From Zoroaster sp. YZ-2022 (lineage: Eukaryota; Echinodermata; Asteroidea; Forcipulatida; Zoroasteridae): a stretch of DNA of 64,000 bases. Below are positions 35,925 through 48,664 of this stretch, piece by piece. The stretch spans positions 29,378,303 through 29,442,302 of the forward strand of contig CM055817.1 of NCBI GenBank assembly GCA_029582265.1. Direction: 5' to 3'. The notes below the pieces were generated by a model. It made no database searches. It saw nothing but the letters and a program-made list of their open reading frames with translations, and was not told the origin of the DNA. A program made the position numbers and the translations under genes. Each line of letters begins with the position of its first letter. Position 1 is the stretch's first letter.

Positions 35925-36060
35925 AACTCAGTGACTGAAAATAATTCCCCACGTGATAAGGTCATATTAACGTTGCTGCTGCATACATGAACCAGTAATT
36001 TTCAGTGACTGTGTTCATCTTAAGCTAGGACATCGATTCTATGCCCTGTTGAAGGTTTAC
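35925..36060. repeat. Dispersed repeat, copy 2 (partner at 8996-9120)
   Basis: CAGTGACTGAAAATAATTCC, AAGGTCATATTAA, CCAGTAATTTTCAGTGACTG and TCTATGCCCTGTTGA match the 8996 block, partly inverted. Confidence 0.6.
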
Positions 36061-36096
36061 TCTGATCGTGATGATAACTGCCCCTTTAATACAATA

Positions 36097-39000
36097 TGTA
36101 GCGGACGCCCTGTGCGCGCGAGCTCAAATTGCCCCCTCTTGGGGCCCGTTCAGGTTGCATTTGTTCTAAGATTACGCAGCTGCCATATTCAGAGCGTCCG
36201 ATTTCGCATTCCATAGTTGACCCTTGACATTCACTTGTATTTCATGTGTTTTGATGGAGGCTGCCATCTTTGTTGGTCACATGATCGTTAACGTTTATAA
36301 CTTAAGAAATAAGTTAGTATGGCCCAACAATGATCATTTCAGTATTTCTATGATTGATTATTTAAAGTATAATTATCTCACTTTGCAGACGTATTTAGAT
36401 TGTCTCCCTAGTGATTTCTCAAGGTTTTTCTAGGTTACCCATAATGCCTTGCGCCTGCACGTTTTTCTCACACCATGTTTTTACTCCCAAATGCAGGGCA
36501 TGCCCATATTTGATGGCTGATCTTCTGACAGAAAAGGCAGGGTTTGGGCTTGTATACGGTTGAATCAGATGCTTGCTTTTCTTTGTACGAGTGCTTGTTC
36601 TTGTCAACCTCCTTCAACTCAGTGACGAGAGTATACGTAGTGCCCTTGTTTCTGTGAATTCTCCTACTTTCAGAATCTCTCTTTTCCTTAATTGCTTCAG
36701 ATGGATCCTTTGCTTCAGATGGATCCTTCGCCTTGAGTGCCTGCAAAGATGAAATCGGATTGCACGCTATGCGGGCCTCTCCAGTCACATACTCCACAAA
36801 CGCCTTAAACCCGGGGTAGATGCCCTTTTCATCTAATGCCCTTGTGACTTGTCTATTCCAACGAGAAGTAGCCCAGTCTGGCAATTTGGACAGTAGACGT
36901 TGATTCTCCTGGCAGTCATCAAGTATCTTCAGGCCAGGAACGTGGGGGAGAGCATCTAGGCAGGCCTTGAGAAAGTTTGCGAACTGCTGAAGAGCCGTAG
37001 CATCCTTCGGGCCAATCTTCTGCCACTTGGACAGTTTATCCCTAAAGGCCATCTGCACCTTAAATGAATGACCGTACCGCTGTTCAAGGAGAACCCAAGC
37101 TCCTGTGTAAGATTCTTCGGAATTATTGTAGAAGAACCCTTCCACCGCTTTCAATGCTGCGCCTCCCAGATACCTCTTAAGATAGTACATCCTTTCAGCT
37201 GCTGAAATGGCTTTGGTTTCAATGAGGGCCTTGAAGCTCGTTTTCCACTCAATGTAGGTGATGGGATCTCCGGTAAAAACTGATGGTTCAGGGGCTGGCA
37301 GTCTGCTAAGGCCTATACTTTGTTGAAGAGCTCTTGCAAGAGAGGAAACTTCTATTGGCTCAGGCGACGACTGCTGTACAGTGACTTTAGAGTCCTCTAC
37401 ACTGTGATTGAATTCTCCCACAAGGTTTGTGGGGCCATCTTCAAGATCTTTCTTGCATTCTTGATCATAAATGTTGAAGATGGCACGCGCAGTCTCCAAC
37501 TTATTCTCATTTTCGAGATGTTCAAGCTCTCTCCTTTTCTGATCTTGCTGACGCTGCAATTCATCCAACTCGGCTTGTTTAGCTTCCTTAGCCTTTAGCA
37601 TCTTAAACTGCACTTCTTGCACAGCTAGATCCGCAGCAGCCTTGGCACGTCTTGAAGAAGAGCTTTCGGAAATGTATGAGGGACTGCGCCTTGATGCCAC
37701 GGTGCTAAATATGGATTCATTGTCATCTTGCTGCAACACTTCCTTTAGTTTGGTGTTACAGTGTTCCGTGTCAGAATCACGCTGTTTAGAGGCAACAATC
37801 TGCAATAATTGTGAGTTGATGGACGAGCAAGTGTCGATCTGACGTCGTATCTCCTGATCCGGAGGGCCGGCCTGTCTAATGTTCTCATAGGCTTCAATTA
37901 ATTTTTCTTGAATGTCGGTCAAAGCCAATGAGATCGTGGATAACGTGTAGTCGGTGCAGTAGCCCTTCAACTTCTGACGAGGAGGATTTGCATAACTCTT
38001 TCCATGACTCGTACTTCTGAGAGAAGATTTTCTTTAAGTGCTTATCCTTCCTTTGTCTCTCTGACTCATGGAACTCTGCCATTCTATCTGTCAATTTGTG
38101 AATTCTAGTTCTCCTGCGAACGTCTTGGGATGCATTTTCTATGGACTTGGTAATTTCTAGTATCTGTTCCTGCTTTACCTTAATGGCTTCTAAAATTCTC
38201 GCCCTTTCAATTGGGTCATCCTCTGACTCTAAGGCAGTGGTATGTCTTTCTATCTCTTCTTCAAACATAGTAATCTGCTGGTTCACTTCACCACTTGCCA
38301 TTTTCAATATTGGGGCACAAAGAAAGTTATATGAAAAATAATAAAATGACAGGTAATAGTTAAATGCAATACAGAACCTTAACCAAAAATAAACTCTTGA
38401 CCACGTAACTTACATATATATATATGCGTAGTAAGTTTATAAATTATAGCACCTTTACTCTGAATGCGAGGGCCTAACCTCCGACAGAGAACGAAATCGA
38501 CCAGAATTGCACTTTGACAATATGCAAATAAATTTAGCAATTTCTTGACCTTATGAATCGAGAACTATATCAGAGATAAAAATGTATGGCAGTATAAAAT
38601 GCACAGAAATAATTGGCGTGAAGACTCTTTCCAAGTTGACCTACTTTGAGTTGCCTAAACCTTTATCTTAGTTTGATTTGTGTAAATGTGTGGCAAAACT
38701 CTAAACAATGGTCACCTTTATTTGCTTACACACACACCAAAACTCTGCTTCAAAATACTGTTCTGTATCAAAGAAGATCTGACAGTTGTATTTAGTTTCC
38801 TGCGTCAGATCACAAGGTCTCTGTATATATAGTCTCTGTTGCGCTGTGTTCTCAGTCAGACAATTCAGGTCGCTCTCAAAGTCGAGCAGCCATCCACACT
38901 CCTCTTGGAACTTACTGTCATCCTTGGGCAAGCATCAGTTCACCAACTCGAACAATGCTCCGTTGTCCTCAAGCCTCAGGTGAAGGGTCACACTCACAGG

Positions 39001-40032
39001 TTCTGTCCATAGCATGCAGGAAGGGGTCACTGCAAAGTTGTAGTAGGGGTTTGCTTCTTCCAGACATCATGACGTTGTGGCTGATTAGTAAATCTTGAAT
39101 GGATGCGGGTGTCACTTCTATATCATTCGATCATGTCCATCCGCCATGCAAGTTAAGATCTCACTGTAAGTGTACACAGCTACTCATCACTTGAAAGAAG
39201 TTTAGGCGAACACATTCTCTCGGCATGGAATGAGCTTGATACTTGTCTTTAATAGTTGTCATATCATAGCCGTGAGATCTGGCAAGAATGTACAGTGAAT
39301 AAAGACTTGTAAATACATGAACATTCTGAACTGAGTATTTGACAATAAAGTACGCAGTAAGTGAACTTAACCCAACGTTGATGTGTGAAGCGTAAATTAT
39401 TCCAGTACCAATTAATAACGTTACATGTACTTGTAAACTGACTTCATTATTTAACTAGAGAAGGCTCGACTTAAAACGTCTCTAAGAAACTATATATGAA
39501 TCAACAATAACACTGTTTAATAAAATATCAATTCTATAAATGTTACCTTGTGGGCCTGCAGTAGGGGGTACACTTAACGTTAATATTTATCTTGATACTT
39601 AGGGTGTTTTGGAAAACTAGACGACATGGTTAACGTTGATGAGGCCAAAAACATGGTGTGAGAAAAACGTGCAGGCGCAAGGCATTATGGGTAACCTAGA
39701 AAAACCTTGAGAAATCACTAGGGAGACAATCTAAATACGTCTGCAAAGTGAGATAATTATACTTTAAATAATCAATCATAGAAATACTGAAATGATCATT
39801 GTTGGGCCATACTAACTTATTTCTTAAGTTATAAACGTTAACGATCATGTGACCAACAAAGATGGCAGCCTCCATCAAAACACATGAAATACAAGTGAAT
39901 GTCAAGGGTCAACTATGGAATGCGAAATCGGACGCTCTGAATATGGCAGCTGCGTAATCTTAGAACAAATGCAACCTGAACGGGCCCCAAGAGGGGGCAA
40001 TTTGAGCTCGCGCGCACAGGGCGTCCGCTACA
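36097..40032 (-). mobile_element. BEL/Pao-type retroelement fragment bounded by 386-bp inverted arms
   Basis: The outer arms 36097-36482 and 39647-40032 are the same length and near-identical in reverse complement. Both begin outward with TGTAGCGGACGCCCTGTGCG. The inner ends both stop at CATGTTTTT. Between them lies a minus-strand gag (38307-36468). The right arm has the orientation expected for the start of a 5' LTR; the left arm is inverted and directly truncates gag. Protease and polymerase are missing. The flanks also carry inverted TAATACAAT words. A self-integration, inversion or insertion of a second LTR piece could explain this; which one is open. Confidence 0.7.
36468..38307 (-). pseudogene. 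BEL/Pao-like Gag, one frameshift, truncated after zinc knuckle
   Basis: Reading starts at 38307 (MKMASGEVNQQITMFEEEIE) with a long charged coiled-coil region, then changes frame near 37980 and continues for about 490 codons. A second coiled coil (DELQRQQDQKRRELEHLENE) is followed by the capsid-like block PEPSVFTGDPITYIEWKTSF and later YLKRYLGGAALKAVEGF, typical of BEL/Pao Gag. Near the end a perfect C-x2-C-x4-H-x4-C knuckle (CLFCQKISHQIWAC) is seen. The frame ends inside the left inverted arm a few residues later, so the stop is created by the rearrangement. The single frame change could be one decay event. Confidence 0.8.
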
Positions 40033-40106
40033 CAATATTATTGTATTATAATGTGCATGGCAAATATAAAGCATGGTATCCAATTACTATATGGTGTCAA
40101 ATATGA

Positions 40107-41280
<1,174 letters not shown>

Positions 41281-41294
41281 TTAAGGCTATGCAT

Positions 41295-41596
41295 GGTGGC
41301 GCTATATTATTCTTATATAGCGCATTTCACATAGTCTCAATGCGCTTAACACAGGCCTATAACCCCTGTTCAGCCCGAGCTATACCGCAGTGATTCAGAG
41401 GCTTTTTCAAACACAATATCAACATCTAACCTCACGGATACCCATTTATACACCTGGGTGAAGAGAATCAATCGACAGTTAAGTGTCTTGCTCATTTTAC
41501 AAGGAGCCCAGTGCCCTGGTAGCAGCCAGGAATCGAACCCACATTCTGACCACTCAGCCATCAGAGCACACTAAACCACTTGGTCATGGCACCCCA
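41295..41596 (-). mobile_element. tRNA-derived SINE, second subfamily
   Basis: In reverse complement the head has CCATGACCAAGTGGTTTAG (A box) and GTGGGTTCGATTCC (B box), then GAGCAAGACACTTAACTG and a tail with GCGCATTGAGACTATGTG and GCGCTATATAAGAATAATA. The body words are shared with the 11782 SINE but the tail differs, so it is a sister subfamily. Confidence 0.8.
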
Positions 41597-41600
41597 TGCA

Positions 41601-41965
41601 TAAATAATAATAATACACGATTCTTATTAAGAGCACATATCCTAGCAACTAGATCAAGGTGCTGTACATTATTAATCCCTGCTCATCAGGCGCATAAATC
41701 ATTCCTGAAACCATCTCAGCTCCCTGGCGGAGTATACAGCTCAATTGCTGCCATTTCGGCGCATATAGGGCTAATTAAACACAACAACCAACTCTGCCCT
41801 CACAGGTGCCCATTTACTCCCGGGTGGAGAGAAGCAATTTTGGTAAAGTGTCTTGCTCAAGGACACAAGCACCATGGTCGCGGTTGGGATTCGAACCCAC
41901 ATTCTGACGACTCGGCCATCAGAACACAAATCCGATGCACCAAACCGCTCGACCAAGCCACTCCA
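41601..41965 (-). mobile_element. tRNA-derived SINE, inverted copy of the 11782 family
   Basis: In reverse complement: GGAGTGGCTTGGTCGAGCGG, GGGTTCGAATCCC, TTGAGCAAGACACTTTACC, TATATGCGCCGAAATGGCAG and GGAGCTGAGATGGTTTCAGG, as in the plus copy. It lies head-to-tail with the SINE at 41295-41596. Confidence 0.88.
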
Positions 41966-43073
41966 GATAGGCTGTTCAAATGACATCCTGACGTATTGCT
42001 GGCTTAAGACCCTGTATATAACCGTTATTACATGCATGTACATTTATGCATCACCACCACCTTACAACAACAAACCGCTTTTCAAGCAGTGTATCATTCC
42101 CTTAAATCGATAATGGTACATTCCATTGACCTCTCACCTGGCTTTCTTCACCACCTTTTATCATTGCCTCCGGATTGGCCGAGGCTGCGGCAACCTCTCG
42201 CCATAGGGGTGTCCAAATATTGCCTGGAGAGACACTAAAACACAAGTTACGTAAAAGCAGTGAGCTAAATACATAAATACTATCTAAGTGGAAAAACTAA
42301 AATTCTGAACAATCATTGCAAAATTTGGGACAATATTGTACATCGCAAGAATTCCCCAGCAAGGTCTCTGGGCCCTGTAGTTAACAACGCCGCCGTTGAT
42401 TATACCTTAAGAGCCAGGGGTTTCAATAAGATTCAAAGTAACCGGCAGTTTTCTTGAAGTAGGCGGCAGTGAAATAAAAAATTTGTGCCGGGGTCCAGAG
42501 CCCGCTTAAGGGCCCTTGAAGCTCTGGCTCTTTTAGATGCTCTCTGATGCATTCCTGGTACCTGTTTTCCAGGTAGAAGTGAATTAATTTGATCAGAGTT
42601 TTCACCCTTTTTAAAGATATGAAAAACCTAATTTGGTTATGAATTATTTTTGTTGTAAGTTAATATAAAATGTAACATAAACATGTAGTGATGTCAGTAA
42701 TAGTGTAAGACCATAGGGTAAATGATGGTGCAGCATTTCAAAATAGAGTGTGCGCACATGGTCAGGTTCTAGTCTATGGTTCAAGCTTTAGGTTTTTATT
42801 GATGCTCTCTATGTTATTCCCTGCACATCATTTTTTCAGGGGCTGGGGCAGGGAAGGACATCCATAATTATTTGAAAATGTTACACAACTATGTGGGATT
42901 TTGAAAAAGAATTAGTCAATTCATGTTTTACTTTTTACATGAATGCTCAGGATTTTATTTTTCAGTTTTTCTTATTGATAATTATTATGTTAAAGGTATG
43001 TTGTGCATAAATCATTTGGTACAAAGTAAAATTAATCTATCAATCATTTGTACAGGTGGAGCTGGAGATCCTG
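41966..43073. other. Stretch without recognised genes
   Basis: One 60-codon minus frame (42605-42423) has ordinary codon character but no splice or family support. No other structure was recognised. Confidence 0.4.
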
Positions 43074-43947
43074 TCATTTAAGGTTTAAACTACAATTGTT
43101 TAATAGACAAACATAATATATTTCAGTTGTGTCCGAATAACATGAACTAGTCGCCCCTGATGTTATTAGAGTATCATCAGTTGAACTGGCTGCAGCACAT
43201 GTAGTAGGCCTACTTGTTGTAATTTCGGGATCTAGAGAATGAAAAGAATTGTTGAAAATTAATCATAAATTAAAAATAATGGACCATTGGAAATACATGT
43301 AACGTGTCAGTATAAAATTAAAATGTCACAAGATGCTTGGTAAAGTGCAACAAATGTAATTTAAAAATTGGGCAGAGGTTCCCCTACGGGTAGTGAACCC
43401 ATTTTAATACTGCTGCAAAAAGAATAATCAGTCAAAACACTGGTTAATGGGGGGGGGGGGGGTTAAAAAGTATTTTCCAACATGTAATTTTTAAGAATGA
43501 ATACACCATCATCTTTTACCAAATTGTATAAAAAAATCTATAAAAAATATAAATGAAAATGAAAATGAAATTAAAAATAAAATAGAAATAAAAGTAGGCC
43601 TTAAAAATTTTTAAAAAACGGCTGTGATTATAATGAGCAATCTTTATTAATAAAATCTGGATTTCCAAAAGTTTCCCCAAAGTTCCTAACGTAATTCATG
43701 TTTAACACGTTAACTACACTTACACTAAACCCTCCCCGAATTACCACTGATCACATTTGATCTAACCATGGAGGAAGGAATGATTTACTCGTCATGCCCA
43801 CTGCTTTTTAATTTTAGCGTTGTTGATTGACATTTTACATCATTTTTCATAATAAAACGAAATACACTCCAACTACATACCTTCACTGTTCTTGCTTTTC
43901 TTTGCGAAAAAACTCAGAAGTGACTGTGACTGGCTTTTTGACGCCAT
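43074..43947 (-). CDS. Candidate two-exon gene, function unknown
   Basis: Exon 1 (43947-43881) reads MASKSQSQSLLSFFAKKSKN and ends at donor GAAG|GTATGT in phase 1. A matching TTCTCTAG acceptor at 43232 opens a second exon in the right phase, rich in Ser/Thr (DPEITTSRPTTCAAASSTDD), with TGA at 43074-43076. The QSLLSFFAKK start resembles the N-termini of hAT-type transposase or zinc-finger proteins and is close to, but one residue shorter than, a PCNA-binding PIP box. Exon 2 may in truth end earlier at an unseen donor, so the 3' end is uncertain. Confidence 0.35.
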
Positions 43948-44042
43948 CACGCACGAACAAAATCCTAACATAAATAAACACGGACCACGTGAAGCCCAGA
44001 AGAAAGTAAACGTAAACACTACGTCTTCCGAAAGTTTTCAAC

Positions 44043-44133
44043 TAGTCTGGTTCCCAGACACCAAAATCTCTGACTGTTCTCTGTCGATTTTATTCAGATT
44101 TTATAGGCAATTTTTGGTCAGGGAACCAGACTA
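44043..44133. mobile_element. 91-bp miniature inverted-repeat element
   Basis: TAGTCTGGTTCCC at the left and GGGAACCAGACTA at the right, perfectly inverted over 13 bases. Inside are further imperfect inverted words (CACCAAAAATC-like). It lies immediately upstream of the candidate gene starting at 43947. Confidence 0.55.
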
Positions 44134-44194
44134 CAAGTGAGAGCGATTTGTGTGAAAGCGCCCTCTGTTGGCGATGTGTAGTGAATAAGGAACA

Positions 44195-44521
44195 GAGTGC
44201 AGCTATAAGCCAGGCACTTCGTGTCTGACGTCACTGTGTTGGATCTGGTATTGCGCGGCGCCCAGTTGAGAACCCATTTCTACAGCAGAATCTTACGGAG
44301 AGGTTAATAAAATTCAAACAATAAACAGGCATTTTTTGTTGCAAACTGATGTTTTATACCTACCTGTTTACAATTATGAGTGAAATACTGCAAACACTGT
44401 GACTCGATATCAGCACGCACACGTGTGTATGTTTGCAAATGGGTTCTCAACTGGGCGCCGCGCAATACCAGATCCAACACAGTGACGTCAGACACGAAGT
44501 GCCTGTCTTATAGCCGCACTC
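44195..44521. repeat. Large inverted repeat, 85-bp arms, 157-bp loop
   Basis: Arms 44195-44279 and 44437-44521 pair almost perfectly (about three differences: GCAGCTATAAGCC against GCGGCTATAAGAC). They contain GGCACTTCGTGTCTGACGTC and GGTATTGCGCGGCGCCCAGT. It may be a small DNA transposon or a source of hairpin RNA. The assembly gap starts 47 bases to the right. Confidence 0.85.
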
Positions 44522-44568
44522 CCTTGCCTTCCCGGGTAACGTCTTGGCCTGTTTGCATGGTCGAGGTA

Positions 44569-45068
44569 NNNNNNNNNNNNNNNNNNNNNNNNNNNNNNNN
44601 NNNNNNNNNNNNNNNNNNNNNNNNNNNNNNNNNNNNNNNNNNNNNNNNNNNNNNNNNNNNNNNNNNNNNNNNNNNNNNNNNNNNNNNNNNNNNNNNNNNN
44701 NNNNNNNNNNNNNNNNNNNNNNNNNNNNNNNNNNNNNNNNNNNNNNNNNNNNNNNNNNNNNNNNNNNNNNNNNNNNNNNNNNNNNNNNNNNNNNNNNNNN
44801 NNNNNNNNNNNNNNNNNNNNNNNNNNNNNNNNNNNNNNNNNNNNNNNNNNNNNNNNNNNNNNNNNNNNNNNNNNNNNNNNNNNNNNNNNNNNNNNNNNNN
44901 NNNNNNNNNNNNNNNNNNNNNNNNNNNNNNNNNNNNNNNNNNNNNNNNNNNNNNNNNNNNNNNNNNNNNNNNNNNNNNNNNNNNNNNNNNNNNNNNNNNN
45001 NNNNNNNNNNNNNNNNNNNNNNNNNNNNNNNNNNNNNNNNNNNNNNNNNNNNNNNNNNNNNNNNNNNN
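44569..45068. other. Assembly gap, 500 N
   Basis: Exactly 500 unknown bases. Frames through it are artefacts. Confidence 1.
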
Positions 45069-45407
45069 AGTGTTTGTCCTATAAGGACGAACACAAGGCT
45101 GTTCAGTTGTTGGATTATGATTGTTATGATGCAACCCTCAACCTAAGTTGTAGGCCTAACCCTGATCTTGACACTTATGATACACAAAGTCAATCTATAT
45201 TAATTTAAGACTCACGATCTTGGCTGAAAACAATGATTTATATTCCCAGTTTTAAAACATGTCACTTGAGGGCGCTATAATATGTGGCGACGTCAGTGAA
45301 TCTATATTGTTTGTAATTTTGAACCTCACTGTTGATATGTTACACACGAACTTAAAAAAATCTTCATCACATTGTTTTTGTACCCTAAAATATTGATTTT
45401 TATTCAA

Positions 45408-45760
45408 ACTTCCTGTTGAACCGGAAGTAGAGGTCATTATGAGGTCACGATACCACAGCGCACATTCACAGTACCCATCAAGTCTATAACTGCAAAAAGT
45501 TTAAGTATCAAGTGTATACTTCTTGAGTTATGGTTCAAAATGGATTTGCTAATTAAATATTCATGAGACTGTAAATGGAAACCGGATGACGTCACGATGA
45601 CTAAATTTAGTTTTTCATACGAAGTTTTTTATTGTACAATTTGGTGTATAGTTTGACCCAATACAACAAAGTTTAGTTTTCGGCACATTGTATATAGACT
45701 GTTTAAAACTGTTTGAATTTGAGCTTTCTGTTGAACCGGAAGTAGGGGTCATTATGGGTC
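45408..45760. repeat. Short direct repeat TGTTGAACCGGAAGTAG
   Basis: CTGTTGAACCGGAAGTAGAGG with GGTCATTATG occurs at 45411 and again at 45728, about 317 bp apart, suggesting an old tandem duplication. The rest of 45069-46005 holds no gene. Confidence 0.6.
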
Positions 45761-46007
45761 ATATATTTTATGAACTATAACATGGATGATGCCGGACACA
45801 ATCTACAAAGATTATCAATTTCTGCCATGTGGTTCAGAAGATATGAATTTTTGAAGCAACAAGCTTAGAATTAATGCAATTTCTCACATTTGTGCACAAA
45901 TGTAATGTGCTGCGAATTAAATACGTATACAAAAAGCACTTGGAAGTTGCAGCAATGTCGTCTAGTCTAGAGACCGTGCATTATGTATACGTACCGAGGG
46001 CGCTATA

Positions 46008-47780
46008 CAGTGCGTATCAAAAAAAAGGTAATCCGAATTCAGGGCGTTAATATGCCAAGGTTATTTAGTTTGACAATTTACATGTAGTGTACCAAAGAAG
46101 AGGAACTCCTCAGCTTTCCATTGATACCTGTATCGATCCATTGCTGTCACACATGGCCGAGTACATTGTTATTGAAAATGGCAAATTCAAATCGCATTTT
46201 TGCAAGTTTGGGTAATCAGTTCAAGGCAGTCTGAAATGGACGCATGCATTGACTGCCTAGATGATTATGTAAGATTTTTAAGCTGGTGCGGTAATCGTCT
46301 GTTACGACATCCTTTTCTTCAAGTTGGGTATTTAAGAAGGGCCTGGGTTTAGGGACAGGTAGTTGGAAAGATGGTACAACTAACGACTGAACAGCGAGTT
46401 TTCGTGATTACAACATTTCACCAAACTCACAGTTTGCAGCAAACTCGCGATGCTTTCAGGGAACGTTTCCCAGAACGGGAAAAACCAGCAGCCAAAACCA
46501 TCTGGGCGAATGTTAGAAAATATCAAAGAGTATGGCACTAGCCTCAACCGCAACAAGGGAATTCTGGCAGGAGGCGCACCGGGCGATCAGAAGGAACATT
46601 GCAGCAGTAAGGCAGCAACTTTTGGAGCATCCTAGGACACCAGCGCAAGGCGAAATGGGCTGAGATTGCCTTCGGCGACATTCAACAGAATCACGAGATT
46701 GGACCTCCACCAGCATCCATATCGGATTCACATCCGACATCAACTTACGCCAGGAGATTTTGCTAGAAGGCTGGCGTTTGCCAGATGGTTGATAGCCCGT
46801 ACCGAGAGAGATGTCAATTTTCTGCGGAATCTCGTAATCGGCGACGAAGCTGCTTTCTCCATGAACGGCAAGGTCAATACGCATAATGTTCTTGAATATG
46901 CACCAGCAAGACACCCCCAGAATTCAATTTTGAGGTTAACATGAGTCGACAAAAAGTGGACTGTTTGGTTAGGGACTTTGTGGAAGTGGTCAGCTGATCG
47001 GACCGTTTTCTTTCAAAGGAATGTCAATGGTAACATGTATCTGCAGATGCTCAATGATAACGTTTTACCGCAGCTGCAGGAACACTTTGAGCGACAGGTT
47101 CGTGGGGTCTTCAGACAACTCTGGTGGGCCCAAGATGGCGCCCCAGCACATCGCCTTATCGCTGTCCGAGATCGTCTGAGGGAACTCTTTGGCGAACGAG
47201 TCATCGCCGTCAACCATGAGGTGGAATGGCCACCAAGATCACCTGACCTCACACCATGTGACTATTTCCTTTGGGGACATTTGAAGAACAAAGGTGTTTG
47301 CAACTCCTCCCCGTGATCTTGATGAATTGCAGGGCCGTATTCGAAATGAAGTGGATGCTTTACGCAATAATCCGGCTATGGTGAGACGAGCAGTGCAGGA
47401 CATGCTCCGTCGCTGTCAGCTTTGTGTCGAAAGGGGAGGTGGACATGTTGAAGGTGTGGGTGCATAAAAGGGCAATGTTAGAAGAGATTCTTCTTGAATA
47501 ATGTCCAGTCATTCCTAAAGAAAATCTGGTTTATCATACTGACTTTCACTAATTATCCTGCCTTGCACTGATTACCCAAACTTGCAAAAATGCGATTTGA
47601 ATTTGTCATTTTCAATAACAATGTACTCGGTCATGTGTGACAGCAATGGGTCAATAAAGGTATCAATGGAAAGCTGAGGAGTTCCTCTTTTTTTGGTACA
47701 CTACATGTAAATTGTCAAACTAAATAACCTTGGCATATTAACCCCCTGAATTCGGATTACCTTTTTTTTGATACGCACTG
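46008..47780 (+). mobile_element. Tc1/mariner-type DNA transposon, complete ends, dead transposase
   Basis: CAGTGCGTATC followed by an A run and GGTAATCCGAATTC marks the left end; the right end is its inverted copy. Similarity of the two ends extends about 215 bp. TA dinucleotides flank both ends (46006-46007, 47781-47782), the target duplication of this superfamily. A transposase pseudogene fills the middle (46371-47466). Confidence 0.92.
46371..47466 (+). pseudogene. Mariner-type DDD transposase, several frameshifts
   Basis: It starts MVQLTTEQRVFVITTFHQTH with a helix-turn-helix region (SLQQTRDAFRERFP), then YGTSLNRNKGNSGRRRTGRS in another frame. The catalytic core follows: first Asp in VIGDEAAFSMNG (about 46845), second in WAQDGAPAHR (about 47130), third in PPRSPDLTPCDYFLWGHLK (about 47240). 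I count 36 residues between the second Asp and the Asp of SPDL. At least four frame changes (near 46535, 46650, 46930, 47295) destroy the protein. The ending GVGA-TAA at 47466 sits just inside the right repeat. Confidence 0.85.
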
Positions 47781-47782
47781 TA

Positions 47783-48660
47783 TAACGTATCCGTAAAGAT
47801 AGCCCTTGCGGCATTTAGTTAAAGACACGTAGGGTTTAATGTGGTCCTCAACGTGCATTATGAATACGTGCTCGCTTGGCTTGGTTAATTGTTTTAGAAG
47901 TTGGGAACCAGACCTGACTTTTTTGCAGAACGGTAAGGACGAATACGACGAAGTCTGTCAACAAATTTTGTTAAACAGTTGAAATATATTGTTATAACAA
48001 CACAGATTACAGTTCAAGTATAACTGCTCGCCTGCTGAAGGCTCGTTTCAGATGAGAAACTTTCTGCAATATCTGAACCATCTTCATCTGAAGATTCACT
48101 GGTACTTTGATTTGAATCATCTTCAAAAACGCCTCGGAGCACATCGCTTGACAGTCTACTAGTCAAAGCCATCGTGATGAAATGAAATAAGTGGTGGGAT
48201 GCAAAGTGTTAAAAGTAATAAAAGTAAACAACATGGGTTTCAAGCCTGCCCCTGATGTGAATAATCCAACCCTCCCTGCTTTGTTTAGACCACAATAAAC
48301 TCAAATGTCATAATCCCCCTGTGGTCTTTCTCTTGCAGACGAGTAAGCCCCCATCCCATGTCATTGCCTTTACTTCGGACACTGCTAATCCCCTTTGATT
48401 TGACCGAGACCTTCTGGCTGTGAAATTCATCTTATTTGTATTTGTCAACAATTGCAGTTTTATCATGAGTATGTTATTTGTAACAAGACAACTACATGTA
48501 CTTGATCAGAATATGATTCTCCTTACACCCCCCCCCCCCAATCTAAGTATTTTATGATTCCATGAATAGGTGCCTTGTAATTAAATAATTACAATGACTT
48601 AAACCTAGGGGAATTTTCGTCACACAGCCTCCCCCTAAGACTTTGATGTCCTCAGCAAAG
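47783..48660. other. Stretch between two DNA transposons
   Basis: Apart from the short acidic ORF at 48014-48172, nothing was recognised. A run of ten C lies near 48530. Confidence 0.4.
48014..48172 (-). CDS. Short acidic ORF, 52 residues, unknown
   Basis: It reads MALTSRLSSDVLRGVFEDDS followed by a Ser/Asp/Glu-rich tail (STSESSDEDGSD) to TGA. The composition is protein-like and resembles the acidic N-terminal tails of piggyBac-type transposases, but no homologous core follows. It could be a remnant exon. Confidence 0.3.
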   Translation of the reverse strand: MALTSRLSSDVLRGVFEDDSNQSTSESSDEDGSDIAESFSSETSLQQASSYT

Positions 48661-48664
48661 TTAA

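Noticed and set aside
42423..42605. 60-codon minus-strand frame as a third exon of the 43074-43947 candidate
   Set aside because: No matching acceptor or donor phase was found.
44380..45146. Long reading frames through the second N gap
   Set aside because: Same artefact: 500 unknown bases are read as open sequence.
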